Origin: Mugil cephalus
Taxonomy: Eukaryota; Chordata; Actinopteri; Mugiliformes; Mugilidae
Direction of reading: 5' to 3'
Assembly (NCBI RefSeq): GCF_022458985.1
Contig: NC_061770.1
Span: 37,367,599-37,431,598 of the forward strand
Length of the DNA stretch: 64,000 nt
Below are positions 44,690-56,074 of this stretch, piece after piece. A model generated the notes under the pieces. That model did not search any database and was not told where the DNA came from. It saw only the letters and a list, made by a program, of their open reading frames with translations. Each line of letters opens with the position of its first letter. Positions within the stretch are counted from its first letter, which is position 1. A program made the translations under genes and the position numbers.

Positions 44690-45766
44690 AATATGTCACC
44701 TCTTGTTAGACTCTTGTTAAATGTTATGGATCTGTTCCTAATTTATATAAGTCTAGTCTGTCGCCCTCCCCCGACTTGGATCTGCCAATCACGCAACTAT
44801 CCTGCTTGCACCAGTATACTTAAATATTGTGGGGAGAGCAGAGAAGGTTGTTAAGAACATGAAGCAATGGACTAGTGACAGTGTGGAGAGGCTACAATGA
44901 TGCTTCAAAGAAACTGACTAGATGACACCAATAACCCCCTCCAGCAACATCAATGAGCAGGTGGACAGTGTGACATCATGTATTTCTTTGTGTGTGGATA
45001 ACATCACTCCCACCAGAACAATTTCAGAAGGCTGGTGAGTGTGAACCCAGGTGCAAAAAGGAAGGCAAGGCGCAATCACAATACAAAATCCTTAATCCAA
45101 TGGAAGCAGTAGGTCATACACAAAATGGCTGGCAAACTTAGGCAAATGAACTGGCAAGGAGAAGCAGAAATCTAAAAAGACAAAGAACAAGAATGGACTT
45201 AAGGCAAAATGGAGTAATGCTGGAATGCAAAGACACAAGATACTAAGATAATTTGGCAGGGAGAACAAAGTGGGGCGGGCTTAAATTCACAAGTTAACAT
45301 GACACAGGTGAAACACAAAAAATAATCCACCAATGCTGGAAAAAAGAACAAAGAGGGGAAATAAAACTGACAACAACACTGGGAAAACAAAATTTTCAAA
45401 ATAAAACAGGAAACGCACAGAAAACAAAAGTAACAGACTCGGACACAATTACCATCTTTCCCAATAACAAACCATGGGTGACGAAATAACATGAAGCTCT
45501 TCTTGACAGGAAAGAGTATCTTTTTCTCTGGTTCTTACAGTGAGAAAAAGAGATGAACAAAGAGGTGAAGGGTGCCATAAAAGCTGCCGAGCTAAAGTAA
45601 AGAGACACAGTTGAGCAAAAAGTCAAAGGTGAGAATCTGGGAGCAACCTGGCAAGGTCTCAAAAACATGTCAGCTGGGAATACAACTTCCACCTCTCATG
45701 TTGAGGGCAGCAGCACAGTATCACTGCCTAATGACCTCAACTCCAAGATTTGAAACTGACAGTTGC
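44690..45766 (+). mobile_element. CR1/L2-superfamily LINE fragment, copy 2, with nested repeat
   Basis: Parallel to 32965-34119 but lacking some of the endonuclease end (about 44680-44760 is shortened). The nested MITE-like repeat lies at about 45035-45490. It ends at the same LINE-NITR junction (CTGACAGTTGCAACCTGC). Confidence 0.7.
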
Positions 45767-46515
45767 AACCTGCTAATGGAGAACCTGAATCTGTCTCATA
45801 ATGGGATCTACTACTGTGCTGTTGCCTCATGTGGACACATACTGTTTGGAAATGGGACCAAGCTGGAGTTGGTGAGTGAGTTACTTTATGTGAAATGTTG
45901 TCTTATTTTTAGAAGTATTTCCTCCCACTGTAACACAGCTAAAAGCTCTGTATTGTCTGCTGAGTTTAGAATCAATGGATTAACTGGACTTGGTGTCAGT
46001 GTTGGTTGTGGCCGTCACATTCACCACTATCTCAATGGTTTTCTTAGTGTGTGTGATCACTAACATCAACAGCTGCCTCTGTACAGGTAACTGCTGTATT
46101 TTGTATATAGTGCATATGAATTGAGTGTCATTTGTTATTAAGTTTTACTCCTGTTTTCCAGAGTCCCGAGAAATATTTTCATATCCATCCACAAAACTCG
46201 CAGAGGTAATTTATGTTTCAATAAAATAATAATAATTGTTTATGTCTGTTCACAAAGAAGGTTCTGGCTCTGTCGGCCGACTGGGATAGACTCCAGATCA
46301 CCCTCCCTCCTGCTTGTGACCCTTTAGAACTAGTGGTTACATAAAATGAATTAATGAATGAAATTCTGTAACCAAGTTTATGACTGATTTACTGTTTCCT
46401 TCACCAGCGTGACCAAGATGAAGATAGCATCTGTTACAGCGCATCAAGGGAGAACAACAGGAGAGTGGAGGACGACACCTGGAGTGAATGTGTGTACTTC
46501 ATTGTCAAGCAGTAG
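45767..46515 (+). pseudogene. nitr: F2: second copy of the LINE-NITR chimeric fragment
   Basis: Exons: partial exon 2 at 45767-45875 (NLSHNGIYYCAVASCGHILF), 45913-46086 (hinge and transmembrane), 46162-46205 (ESREIFSYPSTKLAE) and 46408-46515 (RDQDEDSICYSASRENNRRV, then CVYFIVKQ). Here exon 4 keeps the 44-base length and phase of the N genes. The hinge codon GAA of F1 is TAA in F2 (near 45980), so the transmembrane exon is interrupted. The two copies are damaged in different ways, which suggests an intact ancestor. A polyadenylation-like CCAATAAACGTAATAAAC lies near 46639. Confidence 0.75.
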
Positions 46516-46898
46516 AGTTGGACGTGTTTCTTTTTTTGTCTCAGGCTTCATCATTTCTCTTTTTATGTATGATGCAACTTTTCAACATTTTTGTTTATTG
46601 TTTATTTCAGCTAAATGTATTGTCTATATGACCTTGACTTCCAATAAACGTAATAAACATGCTTTTCTAAGACACAATGCTTTTCCTGGGCTGATTCATT
46701 GACAGAAAATGATCCAGGCGACACATCAACACCTGTTTGCTGTTATTGTCTCCGTGTGGTTGTAGTTAAAATGTGATAATCTGTGGTTGTGTGAGGGTGG
46801 TACTCTGCATCAGAATATCTGCTGATAGTTGATACAAGTGTAGACACAAATTACAAATGATTTAAGCTAGTGTGGTGAAGGTGGCCTTAAATAAGTAT
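46516..46898 (+). other. F2 3' flank
   Basis: Non-coding sequence parallel to 34870-35240. No gene is seen. Confidence 0.5.
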
Positions 46899-47206
46899 TA
46901 GAGTTGAGCTGGATACTCGGCTGAAATGATCCGGTATCCGGTATGGATCGAGCACTTTTGCCGAGTACGAGTATTATACGAGTAATACGAGTCAATATCT
47001 GTGCTTGGATTGAATGAATGTCTGCGTTCTGTGATAGGCGCCGCGCTGTGCCACACCCCGTCCCTACACACATACACACACAACAGCTCTCTGTCTCTCA
47101 GGCTCAGGTTTGCGGTCTTTTCCGTTAACGTTTAGAGTTTCTTCACCTTCAGGTTTGTTTTTACTCCGGTTTGTACTTACTTATCAACCAGTGGAGTTCA
47201 TCCCTA
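46899..47206. mobile_element. hAT-type MITE with 8-base target duplication
   Basis: The ends are TAGAGTTGAGCTGG and, inverted, CCAGTGGAGTTCATCCCTA. The flanks ATAAGTAT (46891-46898) and ATAAATAT (47207-47214) match at seven of eight bases, the duplication length expected for hAT. The equivalent place near 32870 lacks the insert. About 308 bases, non-coding. Confidence 0.7.
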
Positions 47207-47214
47207 ATAAATAT

Positions 47215-47600
47215 GTTGGTTAAGAAACACAATACTCAGACAGTGGTGTTTTAAACCAGAATATCACTGAGAGGTTTACATGTGGTTCCCCTCATGTGTG
47301 GTTTAGATGAGAACAAAGGAAATTTGTCATGACACTATCTTTACCTTTCATAAACTCTTAACTAACTCTTAGTTACAAAGCACATTGGTCTGCTCCATGT
47401 CAGACATTACAAAATCTTTTATGTAAACGTAAAAACCCTTACATCACCATCTTTATTTGGTGCTGTATTGTTGTATTTCACAGCTGCCAAATCCCCGTAG
47501 TCTGTTAAACTGTGAACTGGCAAAACTCAGATGTGCTGGAGCCTCAAAGGAAACTTCATGACCTCACGACTAACTGTTGAGCATTTAAATAAGATTGATC
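47215..47600 (+). other. NITR-flank-like non-coding sequence
   Basis: It contains flank pieces such as TCTGCTCCATGTCAGACATT near 47390. No gene is seen. Confidence 0.45.
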
Positions 47601-48480
47601 CTTTTCTGCTCTTTCAATCAATCAATCTTTTTTACTGTCACTGTTTGAATAAAACAACAAAAGTTTGGTCAGAACATATATACACTGTATGGCAAGTGTG
47701 CAGACCCTTCACCCAGACCCATAATCACCCACTGTGTAAAATAAACACAATAATTCAAGTTATTCAGTGCAGGCACAAAAGTACTAAACAGTAATAGTGA
47801 ACATAGATAAGATATATAGACATGCAGGGGGAACGTACAGACCGTTTGTTTGAGTGATATTTTGATTGATGAAACAGTGCAGGGTCTAGTTCACAGCTGT
47901 TGTAACAGTAGAGTATGTCGAGTGTCTCTGGATGGGGAAGAGAGAGGAGGGGGACAACAGTTCAGCAGCCTCACTGCTTGAGGATACAGGCTGTGTGTCA
48001 GTCTGGTGGTTTGGGCTCATATGGACTAGTACCTTCGACCTGAGGGCAGCAGGTGGAACAGTTGATGTGCCGGGTCATGTGTTGATCACACATGAGTTTG
48101 TGCACTCTCCTCAGACAGCGGGTGGTGTTGATGGCACTGATCTCTGGCAGAGTAGTCCTAATGATGTTCTTGCTGTCTTTACCACCTGCTGGAGTGCCTG
48201 CTGATCAGCTTTAGTGCAGTTGGAAAACCACATTAAAAATCCATACGTTAAAAACCTGCCGATGTCACAGTTGTAAAAGTTCACCATCAGCTGCTTTGGG
48301 ATTTGGGCCCTTCACAACTTCCCCACAGCTGAGGAGATGTTAGTGCTGCAGGACAGGACCTCCAATATAGTTAGTCCCCGGTATTCAAAGTCAGACACTC
48401 TCCACCATTTCACTGCCAATGGAGAGTGGAGAGTTGTTGGCTGTTTGTACGAAAGTCTGCAAAAATTTCCGAAGTCTTCT
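47601..48480 (-). mobile_element. L2-like LINE 3' end fragment
   Basis: The minus strand corresponds to the LINE 3' untranslated part (CTGCTGAACTGTTGTCCCCC in reverse) and the last part of the reverse-transcriptase region. The block CGACCTGAGGGCAGCAGGTG near 48038 matches position 49 onward of the window. No long frame remains. Confidence 0.65.
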
Positions 48481-48935
48481 CAATGCTGAGAATTTTGTGT
48501 TGTGGTATCCCTGGTGGATTTGACAGGGTCCTTTGTTCCCTGACTTAAATGTGACTGTGGAACATAGGACCCTTTTGTTTTTTTTTTGAAAAAAAAAGGT
48601 TAGGGTTAGTGACAGGGTTAGGGACCCAGGAAACATAGGTGCGCTCCCACTATTATGCTGGAAAAACAATCCAATGATCATTATCCAACTCAATAACTGA
48701 GCCATGTATTGGATGTGATTGTAATCTCTTTTAGAACATTTCTGCAAACCTAATGCTGAACAAACATGTGGAATATGACCAATCAGTGACATCTTGAAGG
48801 GGTTAAAGTACATGAGTGAGAATAGGGCAGCTTGAAGAGCAGCTGCACTTTTCAAATACCTCTCAACAAATCTTTAGCTCTGCCCCTTACCAAGCGTGTC
48901 ACTGTGGTTGTGAACATGTTACTTAAATGGGACGT
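48481..48935 (+). other. N9 5' flank
   Basis: Non-coding. A poly-T/poly-A hairpin-like stretch with TTAGGGTTAGTGACAGGGTT lies near 48560-48625, then the standard upstream module (CCAATCAGTGACATCTTGAA near 48779). No gene is seen. Confidence 0.5.
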
Positions 48936-49039
48936 ACAGTTTCACTTCAGATTGGCCAATCAAACAAAGTCTTGTCTTTGAAGAGTCAGTGAAGCTCAAG
49001 AGCAAGATTCTTTTCACTCAAGGCTCCAAATTGAACACG
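48936..49039 (+). promoter_or_regulatory. N9 core promoter
   Basis: ISRE-like CAGTTTCACTTCAG (from about 48937) and a CCAAT box at 48956-48960, 84 bases before the ATG. Confidence 0.6.
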
Positions 49040-50452
49040 ATGGTATCGCTGACGTTTGTTTTCTACCTGACATGTTTGTTCTTGTGGGGAAAGGGTGAGT
49101 TGTGTTTTTGGGACTGTGGTTTGAAAATTCTTTCTCATTTCTATGTTATAATTTATCTCTAAAATATGAAATACATTGTGTCTTTGCTTTTTCAGCTCAG
49201 GAGACACATCAGTCCTCATCTTTTCATCAAGAGAGTGGCTTCAAATCAGTAAATGTCGGTGAAAGTATACTTTTGCGATGTTTCCCTGGAAGAATGTCAA
49301 TAGTGCTGTACTGGTATAGGCAAACATTGGGACAGATCCCGAAGCCCATTACTTACCTCAACAACTATGGTAAAACTGGAACATTTTATGGTGAATTTGC
49401 AAACAATTCACGCTTCACACTGAAAACTGAAAATCATAATAACCACTTAAGTATTTCAGATTTGCGTATTTCAGACTCAGCTACTTATTACTGCGCACAT
49501 AGAGCTTCCACCATCGTTGAATTTGCAGAAGGCGTTACAGTCAGTGTAAAAGGTTCAGGTTTGAATATTAACACTTCACTTCAACGATCTTCATCTGAGA
49601 TCATCCAGCTAGGAGACTCTGTGACTCTGAACTGTACAGTACACACTGGGACCTGTGATGGAGAACACAGAGTTTACTGGTTCAAAGACTCTGAAGAATC
49701 TTATCCAGGACTCATTTACACTCATGGAGGCAGGAATGATCAGTGTGAGAGGAAAAACAACAAACAACCACGCAACTGTGTCTACAACCTGCCAATGGAG
49801 AACCTGAATCTGTCTCATAATGGGATCTACTACTGTGCTGTTGCCTCATGTGGACACATACTGTTTGGAAATGGGACCAAACTGGAGTTGAAGAGTGAGT
49901 ACAACTGTAACAGATGTTTTCTGATCTGATTAACAGTTCAGATTATTCCATGAAGATGATGTTGTTAATGTTATTCCATGTCTGCCTCATGCTGCAGATG
50001 AGGAGGTTTCTCTTATCTTGGTGTATTTCTTGAGTGGTGCTTTGGCGTTCACCACTATCCTGACACTTTCACTGGCTGCCTTATTGTACAAACACAAGAG
50101 AAAAGGCCAGCAAGCTACAGGTAAATTGTAGTGATTATTACGTGATTAGTGAATTTTAACATCATAGAAACACTCATTTTTTGTGTGTTACAGCGTCTGA
50201 TGCAAGATTTTCAGCTTCATACCCAATGAACTCAGAGGTATCCAGATAACTTTCAAATAATCTTTTGCCAAAATGTTTCCCTCTTAGGTATGTGGCACAT
50301 TGTAAGTTGTTGTTTTTTTGTTTCATTGGCAGAGTTTCCAGGCTGAAGAAAACCTCCATTACGCTGCTTTAAGAGTAAAGAAGGCCAATCGATCAAGAAG
50401 TCGAAGAGATGATACAGAGACAATATGTATCTACTCTGGTGTTAGGAAATAA
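49040..50452 (+). CDS. nitr: N9: NITR-type inhibitory receptor, five exons
   Basis: Exons: 49040-49094, 49196-49894, 49998-50120, 50194-50237 and 50333-50452, giving about 346 residues. The V domain has CFPGRMSIVLYWYRQT (Lys to Arg in the usual YKQ), YGKTGTFYGEFANNSRF and junction AHRASTIVEF. The second domain has six cysteines and FGNGTKLEL. Exon 4 starts CGTCTGATG rather than AGTCTCATG, so the junction codon is Ala (ASDARFSASYPMNSE). The exon-5 acceptor is CATTGGCAG without the tandem site, as in N7, and the tail reads LHYAAL then TETICIYSGV. The V domain resembles N3, the tail resembles N7. Confidence 0.85.
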
Positions 50453-52940
50453 AACCTATCATGTTTTAGCTTTGTCTCTCTATGGCAGGATATGAGTATT
50501 TATGTAAGTAGTTGCTATAAACTAAACAAAAATAAAAATCTCTCTCAGACTGGTATTGATGAAAAGCAGAAGTGTGCCATGATACTTGTTATCATGATTT
50601 TTGTTGTTTTCGCAATTTTTACTGGGATGAAATGTACAAACTTTACAACATCATGCATAAAGTAGCAGTATACTAGAAATATCCCTTTGTATTTGAGATT
50701 ATGCGAAAATAAAATTGAATGATTTTCTTTTCATATGCTGTAGCAGGTCCTGATTCACACCACAGTTTAACTCTGAAGAAGCCATGGATATAATTGATGT
50801 TATTTCTATTGTTATTTGATATGCAATTAAACTATTATGTTCTGCTGAAATGATAGAACTTCAAATCATCCAATAATGAATATAAAACACATTTATCGCC
50901 TAAATTAGCAGATGTTTAGGATTTTGTGAAGCATTTTGTAAGGTTGATTTGAACAGTGCTATATAAATGGAGACTTCATGTTGATGGATAAAGTGAGACT
51001 ATTTGCTGCTTGTCTCAGCTACCAGTACTTCTACTATTAATTGTGTTTACGTACCACTCAGGATCTTTTTGTCCACAGTTTTTCCACAGTTCATCGTTAT
51101 TCAACGTTCTGTAATTGTCAAAATAAACTACATCTTGGTTCATAATGTTTAGTCCTGTATATATTTAAAAGGCAACTGTTAAGACATTTTCTCATTGTGC
51201 TTAAGTGTTCCCTGGGTATTACACATGCCAGAAGGACCATATAACACCAACACATAACATTCACTGTTTTCAATGATGTCAGGATTCAAATGCTTGCTCC
51301 ATTTTTATTTATTTATTCATTTTTAAATAGCTGCAATATAACCACAATATAATCACACACACATTGTCGCGAGACGAAAAACTGTAGTTCAGATTTCATT
51401 GATGTTGATTTGAAAGATCCAACATGATTCATAAAATCCTTCTTTTAAATACACAGCATTGAAAGCATGAATCAGAATCAAAACAATTCAGGAAATCAAT
51501 GGTGATAACCAGCCATAGTGGAAAAATGGATTATTTACACTCATTATTTGTACCAGAAACTAGAATAGAAAATACAGACAAAGATTTAGGATGTTTCCAA
51601 GAGCTGACATTACAACCACAGTCACTTACCATCGACAAATTTATACATTCAAAATGTCCAATCCTTTCAAAGAGGCCAAACACTATCCTCAACTAATGGA
51701 GTGAGTATAGGCTGTCATAGAGCTCAGCATTAAGGCATGTTGTTCCATCAGTGGTTTTACTTGTGTTTTTTAGAAACTGGTGAAATTCAAGGAACAACAA
51801 CAATTCACAGTGAAAGACCAACAACCTACATAAGTACAAAATGTGCGTCACACAGCGACACACCCAGATCTGTTTCATTTTATCGTCTCTGTGTGGTTGT
51901 AGTCAAAAGGTGATGACCTGTGGTTTTGTGAGGCTGGAATTCTGCATCAGAATAGACTGTGTCTACAAGTGTACAGTCAAATGACATGTGATTTAAGCTG
52001 TTGTGGCAAAGGTGGCCTTGCATGAACATGTTGGTTACAAAATGTAACTTTAACAAAGCGTTGTTTTAAACTTGTAGAATATCACTGAGAGGTTTACATG
52101 AGGTTCCCAAGATCCATTTCAGAGAGGTTCAGAGGACGAATTTAGATGAGAACAAATATATATATAAATAATGGAGTTAACATCTGCCTGAGATTTTGAA
52201 TTCCCTTGATCAAATAGGTGGCCATTCACCAACTGATGTGAACATTAATCTATTATGATGAAGTAATGTGGCTTCGACTAGTTGTTATGATCCCTTACGA
52301 TTTATTACACTACTTACCATGAGTGAATTGGAGAAGTCTTCGTTGGAGTGAATTTGTTATCCACAAATAAAGAAGAGGTATTCATTAATATACAGGAAGA
52401 GATGTTACAATCCCTTGGGCCATGATCAAAGGCAAAACTCCTTTAGATGCCCAGTCCAACTGGACAACCAACCAGCAGCCCAGTGATCATCTACTTACTA
52501 ACCTAGCCAGCAGCAGTAGGTAATAGAGATGATGGGAATGCGACTCCACTTGGACCAGACATCTCTTCCTTCTGCCTATGTCAGAAAGGAGATACAATTA
52601 GCCTAGCCTAACATTCCTCCCCTCTGCCAAGAACAGAAGTTACACACAAGAAAATGCCAGCAAACAAGTCTAACTAGCAACAGTAGGCAGTGTGCAGTGT
52701 GCAGCACATTGTTGGGGTTTTCAAGTGAGCACCTCCCTTTACCAATGTTTCATTAAGTTAGGCCCACGACACCTCAAGAAAGTTTAACAGTGAGCTCCAG
52801 TGTCCCAGACTCACCCCCTCAATGCAGCCACCACACTGTGCCTTTCAACCGACAGATTACATTCATTTTACTACAAGTGCTACCCATTAACAGTACATAG
52901 CTAACCTTACCTTTAGCATGCTCCCCACTTAGCGTGCTTC
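50453..52940 (+). other. N9 3' UTR and type-A spacer
   Basis: Non-coding. Type-A landmarks again, closest by eye to the N5 and N7 spacers. No gene is seen. Confidence 0.55.
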
Positions 52941-52948
52941 CTCCATAG

Positions 52949-53345
52949 TCACAACCACTGACTCGCTCGTTCAGCTGCCAGGGACATATTCTTTACAGCA
53001 ACCCTCTGTTCTTTTCCGCGAATACTCAACTCACACAGGAGAGCAATGGCGGATTTTCGCAATAAATCCACAGCAGCCGACCTACACTGGGCGCATCCGG
53101 GCGCTCCAGCCTCGCTGATCCGCTCCCGATGCCAAATCCGCGTATCTATCTCTCTTGCGCTCATTCACCTCTTCAACTCTGTCTTCCCACGGGACAGTTA
53201 ATTCCAGAAAATACACTATCCTTTCTTTCTCAGACCACAACAGCAAGTCTGGTCTTTTGAAGGTCACAGCTATCTGTTGTGCAACGCTCAAACCTCCATC
53301 TAAATCGGTCCTCAGCTCCCAGGCTCTGCCATAACTTAGCTGCCC
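52949..53345 (-). mobile_element. Fossil of a retroelement endonuclease domain, copy 4
   Basis: The minus strand gives QIAVTFKRPDLLLWSEKERI, VYFLELTVPWEDRVEEVNER and KRDRYADLASGADQRGWSAR in one frame, the longest continuous stretch of this domain in the window. A fragment only. Confidence 0.5.
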
Positions 53346-53374
53346 TGCATTATACTTGAATCTCTACAGCTGAG

Positions 53375-54165
53375 GAGATGTTAGTGCTGTAGGACGGACT
53401 TCCAATATAGTTAGTCCCCCGTATTCAAAGTCAGACACTCTCCACCACTTCACTGCCAATGGAGAGTGGAGAGTGGTGTTGTTGGCTGTTTGTACGAAAG
53501 TCCACAATAATTTCGGAAGACTTCTTGATGCTGAGAACTTTATGTTGTGGTGTCACTGGCGAATTTGACAATGAGATTGGATGGAAAGAAGGCAGAGCAG
53601 TCATGTGTGAGCAGAGTGTAGAGCAGTGGGCTTAGCACACAACCTTGGGGTGCCCCGTTGTTGGTGGGGAGTGAAGAGGAGGAGTGACCGTCAACTGTCA
53701 GTGTGTGTTTTTTTTTTTTGTTTTTTTTTTAGTCCACAGTCCAGTTGCACAAGGTGTTATTAAATCCCAGGTTTAGGAGTTTGGATCAGAGGCTGTAGGG
53801 GCTGGATTGTATTTGAAGGTGGAGATGAAGTTGACAAAGAGAAGCCTCACTCAGGTGTTTTAGTGCTCTAGATATTCCAGCAGTGCATGGAGTGCAGTGG
53901 TGATGGTGTCCTCAGTCAAGCTGTTTTTCTTGCATGCAAGTTGGCGTGGGCCATTCCACACTTGCAACTCGTGTCACCTTGGGGAGTGAATGTGGAAATT
54001 TTCATGTTCTTACAACAGAGAGTAAGGTAGACCTCGTCAAAGCTTTCTGTGAAGAATCTCTGGTTTTCAAGACTAGATGTTTTGGTCAGTATATTTATTT
54101 GCCTTTACAGTTGTTCTGTTCTGTCCTATGAGCAACCTCCCTATCCTATGAGCAACTTAGGTAAG
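53375..54165 (-). mobile_element. L2-like LINE fragment before N10
   Basis: The minus strand shows the same L2 order as at 16549-17560, heavily decayed, with an interrupted T-run at 53709-53731. It replaces the end of the type-A spacer at about 53370. Confidence 0.65.
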
Positions 54166-54535
54166 GTGTCCTGTATATTTCCCCTATTTGGGCTGGCACA
54201 TAACTACTATCAACTATCAGCTGAGTGCAGTCAAAATTCTCACTGATTATACCTGTAAAGTATTATACTGGAAAAAAATAATTATCCAAATCAATAACTG
54301 AGCCATGTATTGGACGTGATTGTAATCTCTTTTAGAACATTTCTGCAAACTTAATCCTAAACAAACATGTGGAATATGACCAATCAGTGACAACCTAAAG
54401 GGGTAACATGAGTATAGGTCATAGGGCAGCTTGAAGAGCAGCTACAGTTTTCACATACCTCTCAACAAGTCTTGAGCCCTGCCCCTTACCAAGCGTGTCA
54501 CTGTGGTTGTGAACATGTTACTTTTATGGGACGTA
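54166..54535 (+). other. N10 5' flank
   Basis: Non-coding standard upstream module (AATATGACCAATCAGTGACA near 54373). No gene is seen. Confidence 0.55.
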
Positions 54536-54644
54536 CAGTTTCACTTCAGCTTCAGATTGGCCAATCAAACAAAGTCTTGCCTTTGAAGAGTCATTGAAGC
54601 TCAAGAGCGAGATTCTTTTCACTTTAGTCTCCGATTTGAACACG
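54536..54644 (+). promoter_or_regulatory. N10 core promoter
   Basis: ISRE-like CAGTTTCACTTCAG, followed by a second CTTCAG as in N3, then a CCAAT box at 54561-54565. Confidence 0.6.
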
Positions 54645-56074
54645 ATGACATCTCCAACGTTTGTTTTCTACCTGACTTGTATGTTCTTGTGGGGAAAGGG
54701 TGAGTTGTGTTTTGTGACGGTGGTTTGAATTTTCTTAGTGGCACTGTTTCTAATTGTTTCTTGTTTCTATGTTATAATTTATCTCTAATATTTGAAATCA
54801 ATTGCCTTTGCTTTTTCAGCGCAGGAGACACAGCGCTCCTTTCTTCGTCAAGAGAGTCGCTTCAAATCAGTAAATGTTGGTGACAGTGTAATTTTGCAAT
54901 GTTTCTATGGAAGAGCGTCAACATGGTTTTACTGGTATAAGCAAACACTGGGACAGAACCCAAAGCTCATTTCTTCATTCTACATCCGTCGTGAAAGTAT
55001 GACATTTTATGATGAATACGAAAACAACCCCCGCTTCACACTGGAAGCTGGAATTGATAAAAACCATTTAAGTATTACAGATTTGCGTATTTCAGACTCA
55101 GCTACTTATTACTGCGCACATAGAGCTTCCACCACCGTTGAATTTGCAGAAGGCGTCACAGTCAGTGTAAAAGGTTCAGGTTTGAATGTTAACACTTCAC
55201 TTCATCAGTCTTCATCTGAGATCGTCCAGCTAGGAGACTCTGTGACTCTGAACTGTACAGTACACACTGGGACCTGTGATGGAGAACACAGAGTTTACTG
55301 GTTCAAAGACTCTGAAGAATCTCATCCAGGACTCATTTACACTCATGGAGGGAGGAATGATCAGTGTGAGAGAAAAATTAACACAAAAACACGCACCTGT
55401 GTCTACAACCTGCCAATGGAGAACCTGAATCTGTCTCATAATGGGATCTACGACTGTGCTGTTGCCTCATGTGGACACATACTGTTTAGAAATGGGACCA
55501 AGCTGGAGTTGAAGAGTGAGTAGAACTGTAACAGATGTTTTCTGATCTGATTAAAAGTTCTGATTATTCCATAAAGATGATGTTGTTAATGTCATTCCAT
55601 GTCTGCCTCATGCTGCAGATGAGGGGGTTTCTCTTGTCTTGGTGTGTTGCTTGAGTGGTGCTTTGGCATTCACCACTATCCTGACACTTTCACTGGCTGC
55701 CTTACTGTACACACACGAGAGAAAAGGCCAGCAAGTTACAGGTAAATTGTACTGATTATTGCGTAATTACTCAATTTTAACATCATAGAAACACAGCTTT
55801 TCTTTGTGTTTCAGAGTCTCATGAAAGATTTTCGGCTTCATACCCAATGAACTCAGAGGTATCCAGATCACTTTCAAAATAATCTTATTGCTGAAATGTT
55901 TCCCTCTTAGGTATGTCACACATTGTAAGTTGTTGTTGTCTATTTTATTAGCAGAGTTTCCAGGCTGAAGAAAACCTCCATTACGCTGCTTTAAGAGTAA
56001 AGAAGGCCAATCGATCGAGAAGTCGAAGAGATGACACAGAGACAATATGTATCTACTCTGGTGTTAGGAAATAA
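54645..56074 (+). CDS. nitr: N10: NITR-type inhibitory receptor with altered J-like motif
   Basis: Exons: 54645-54699, 54820-55515, 55619-55741, 55815-55858 and 55952/55955-56074, giving about 345 residues. The mature start is divergent (AQETQRSFLRQESRF). The V domain has CFYGRASTWFYWYKQT, RRESMTFYDEYENNPRF and AHRASTTVEF. In the second domain GIYYC reads GIYDC, and the J-like motif reads FRNGTKLEL, its first glycine replaced by Arg. That could loosen the G-strand bulge. The transmembrane segment has two new cysteines (LVCCLSGALAF). The tail has ESHERFSASYPMNSE, LHYAAL and TETICIYSGV. The frame is open throughout, but several changes in otherwise fixed positions suggest relaxed constraint. 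Confidence 0.83.

Noticed and set aside
1640-56074. T-cell receptor or immunoglobulin loci
   Set aside because: No constant-type domain and no recombination-signal heptamer-spacer-nonamer at the V ends. V and second domain are fused in one exon with germline J-like endings. CACTGTG in the promoters is in the wrong place for a recombination signal.
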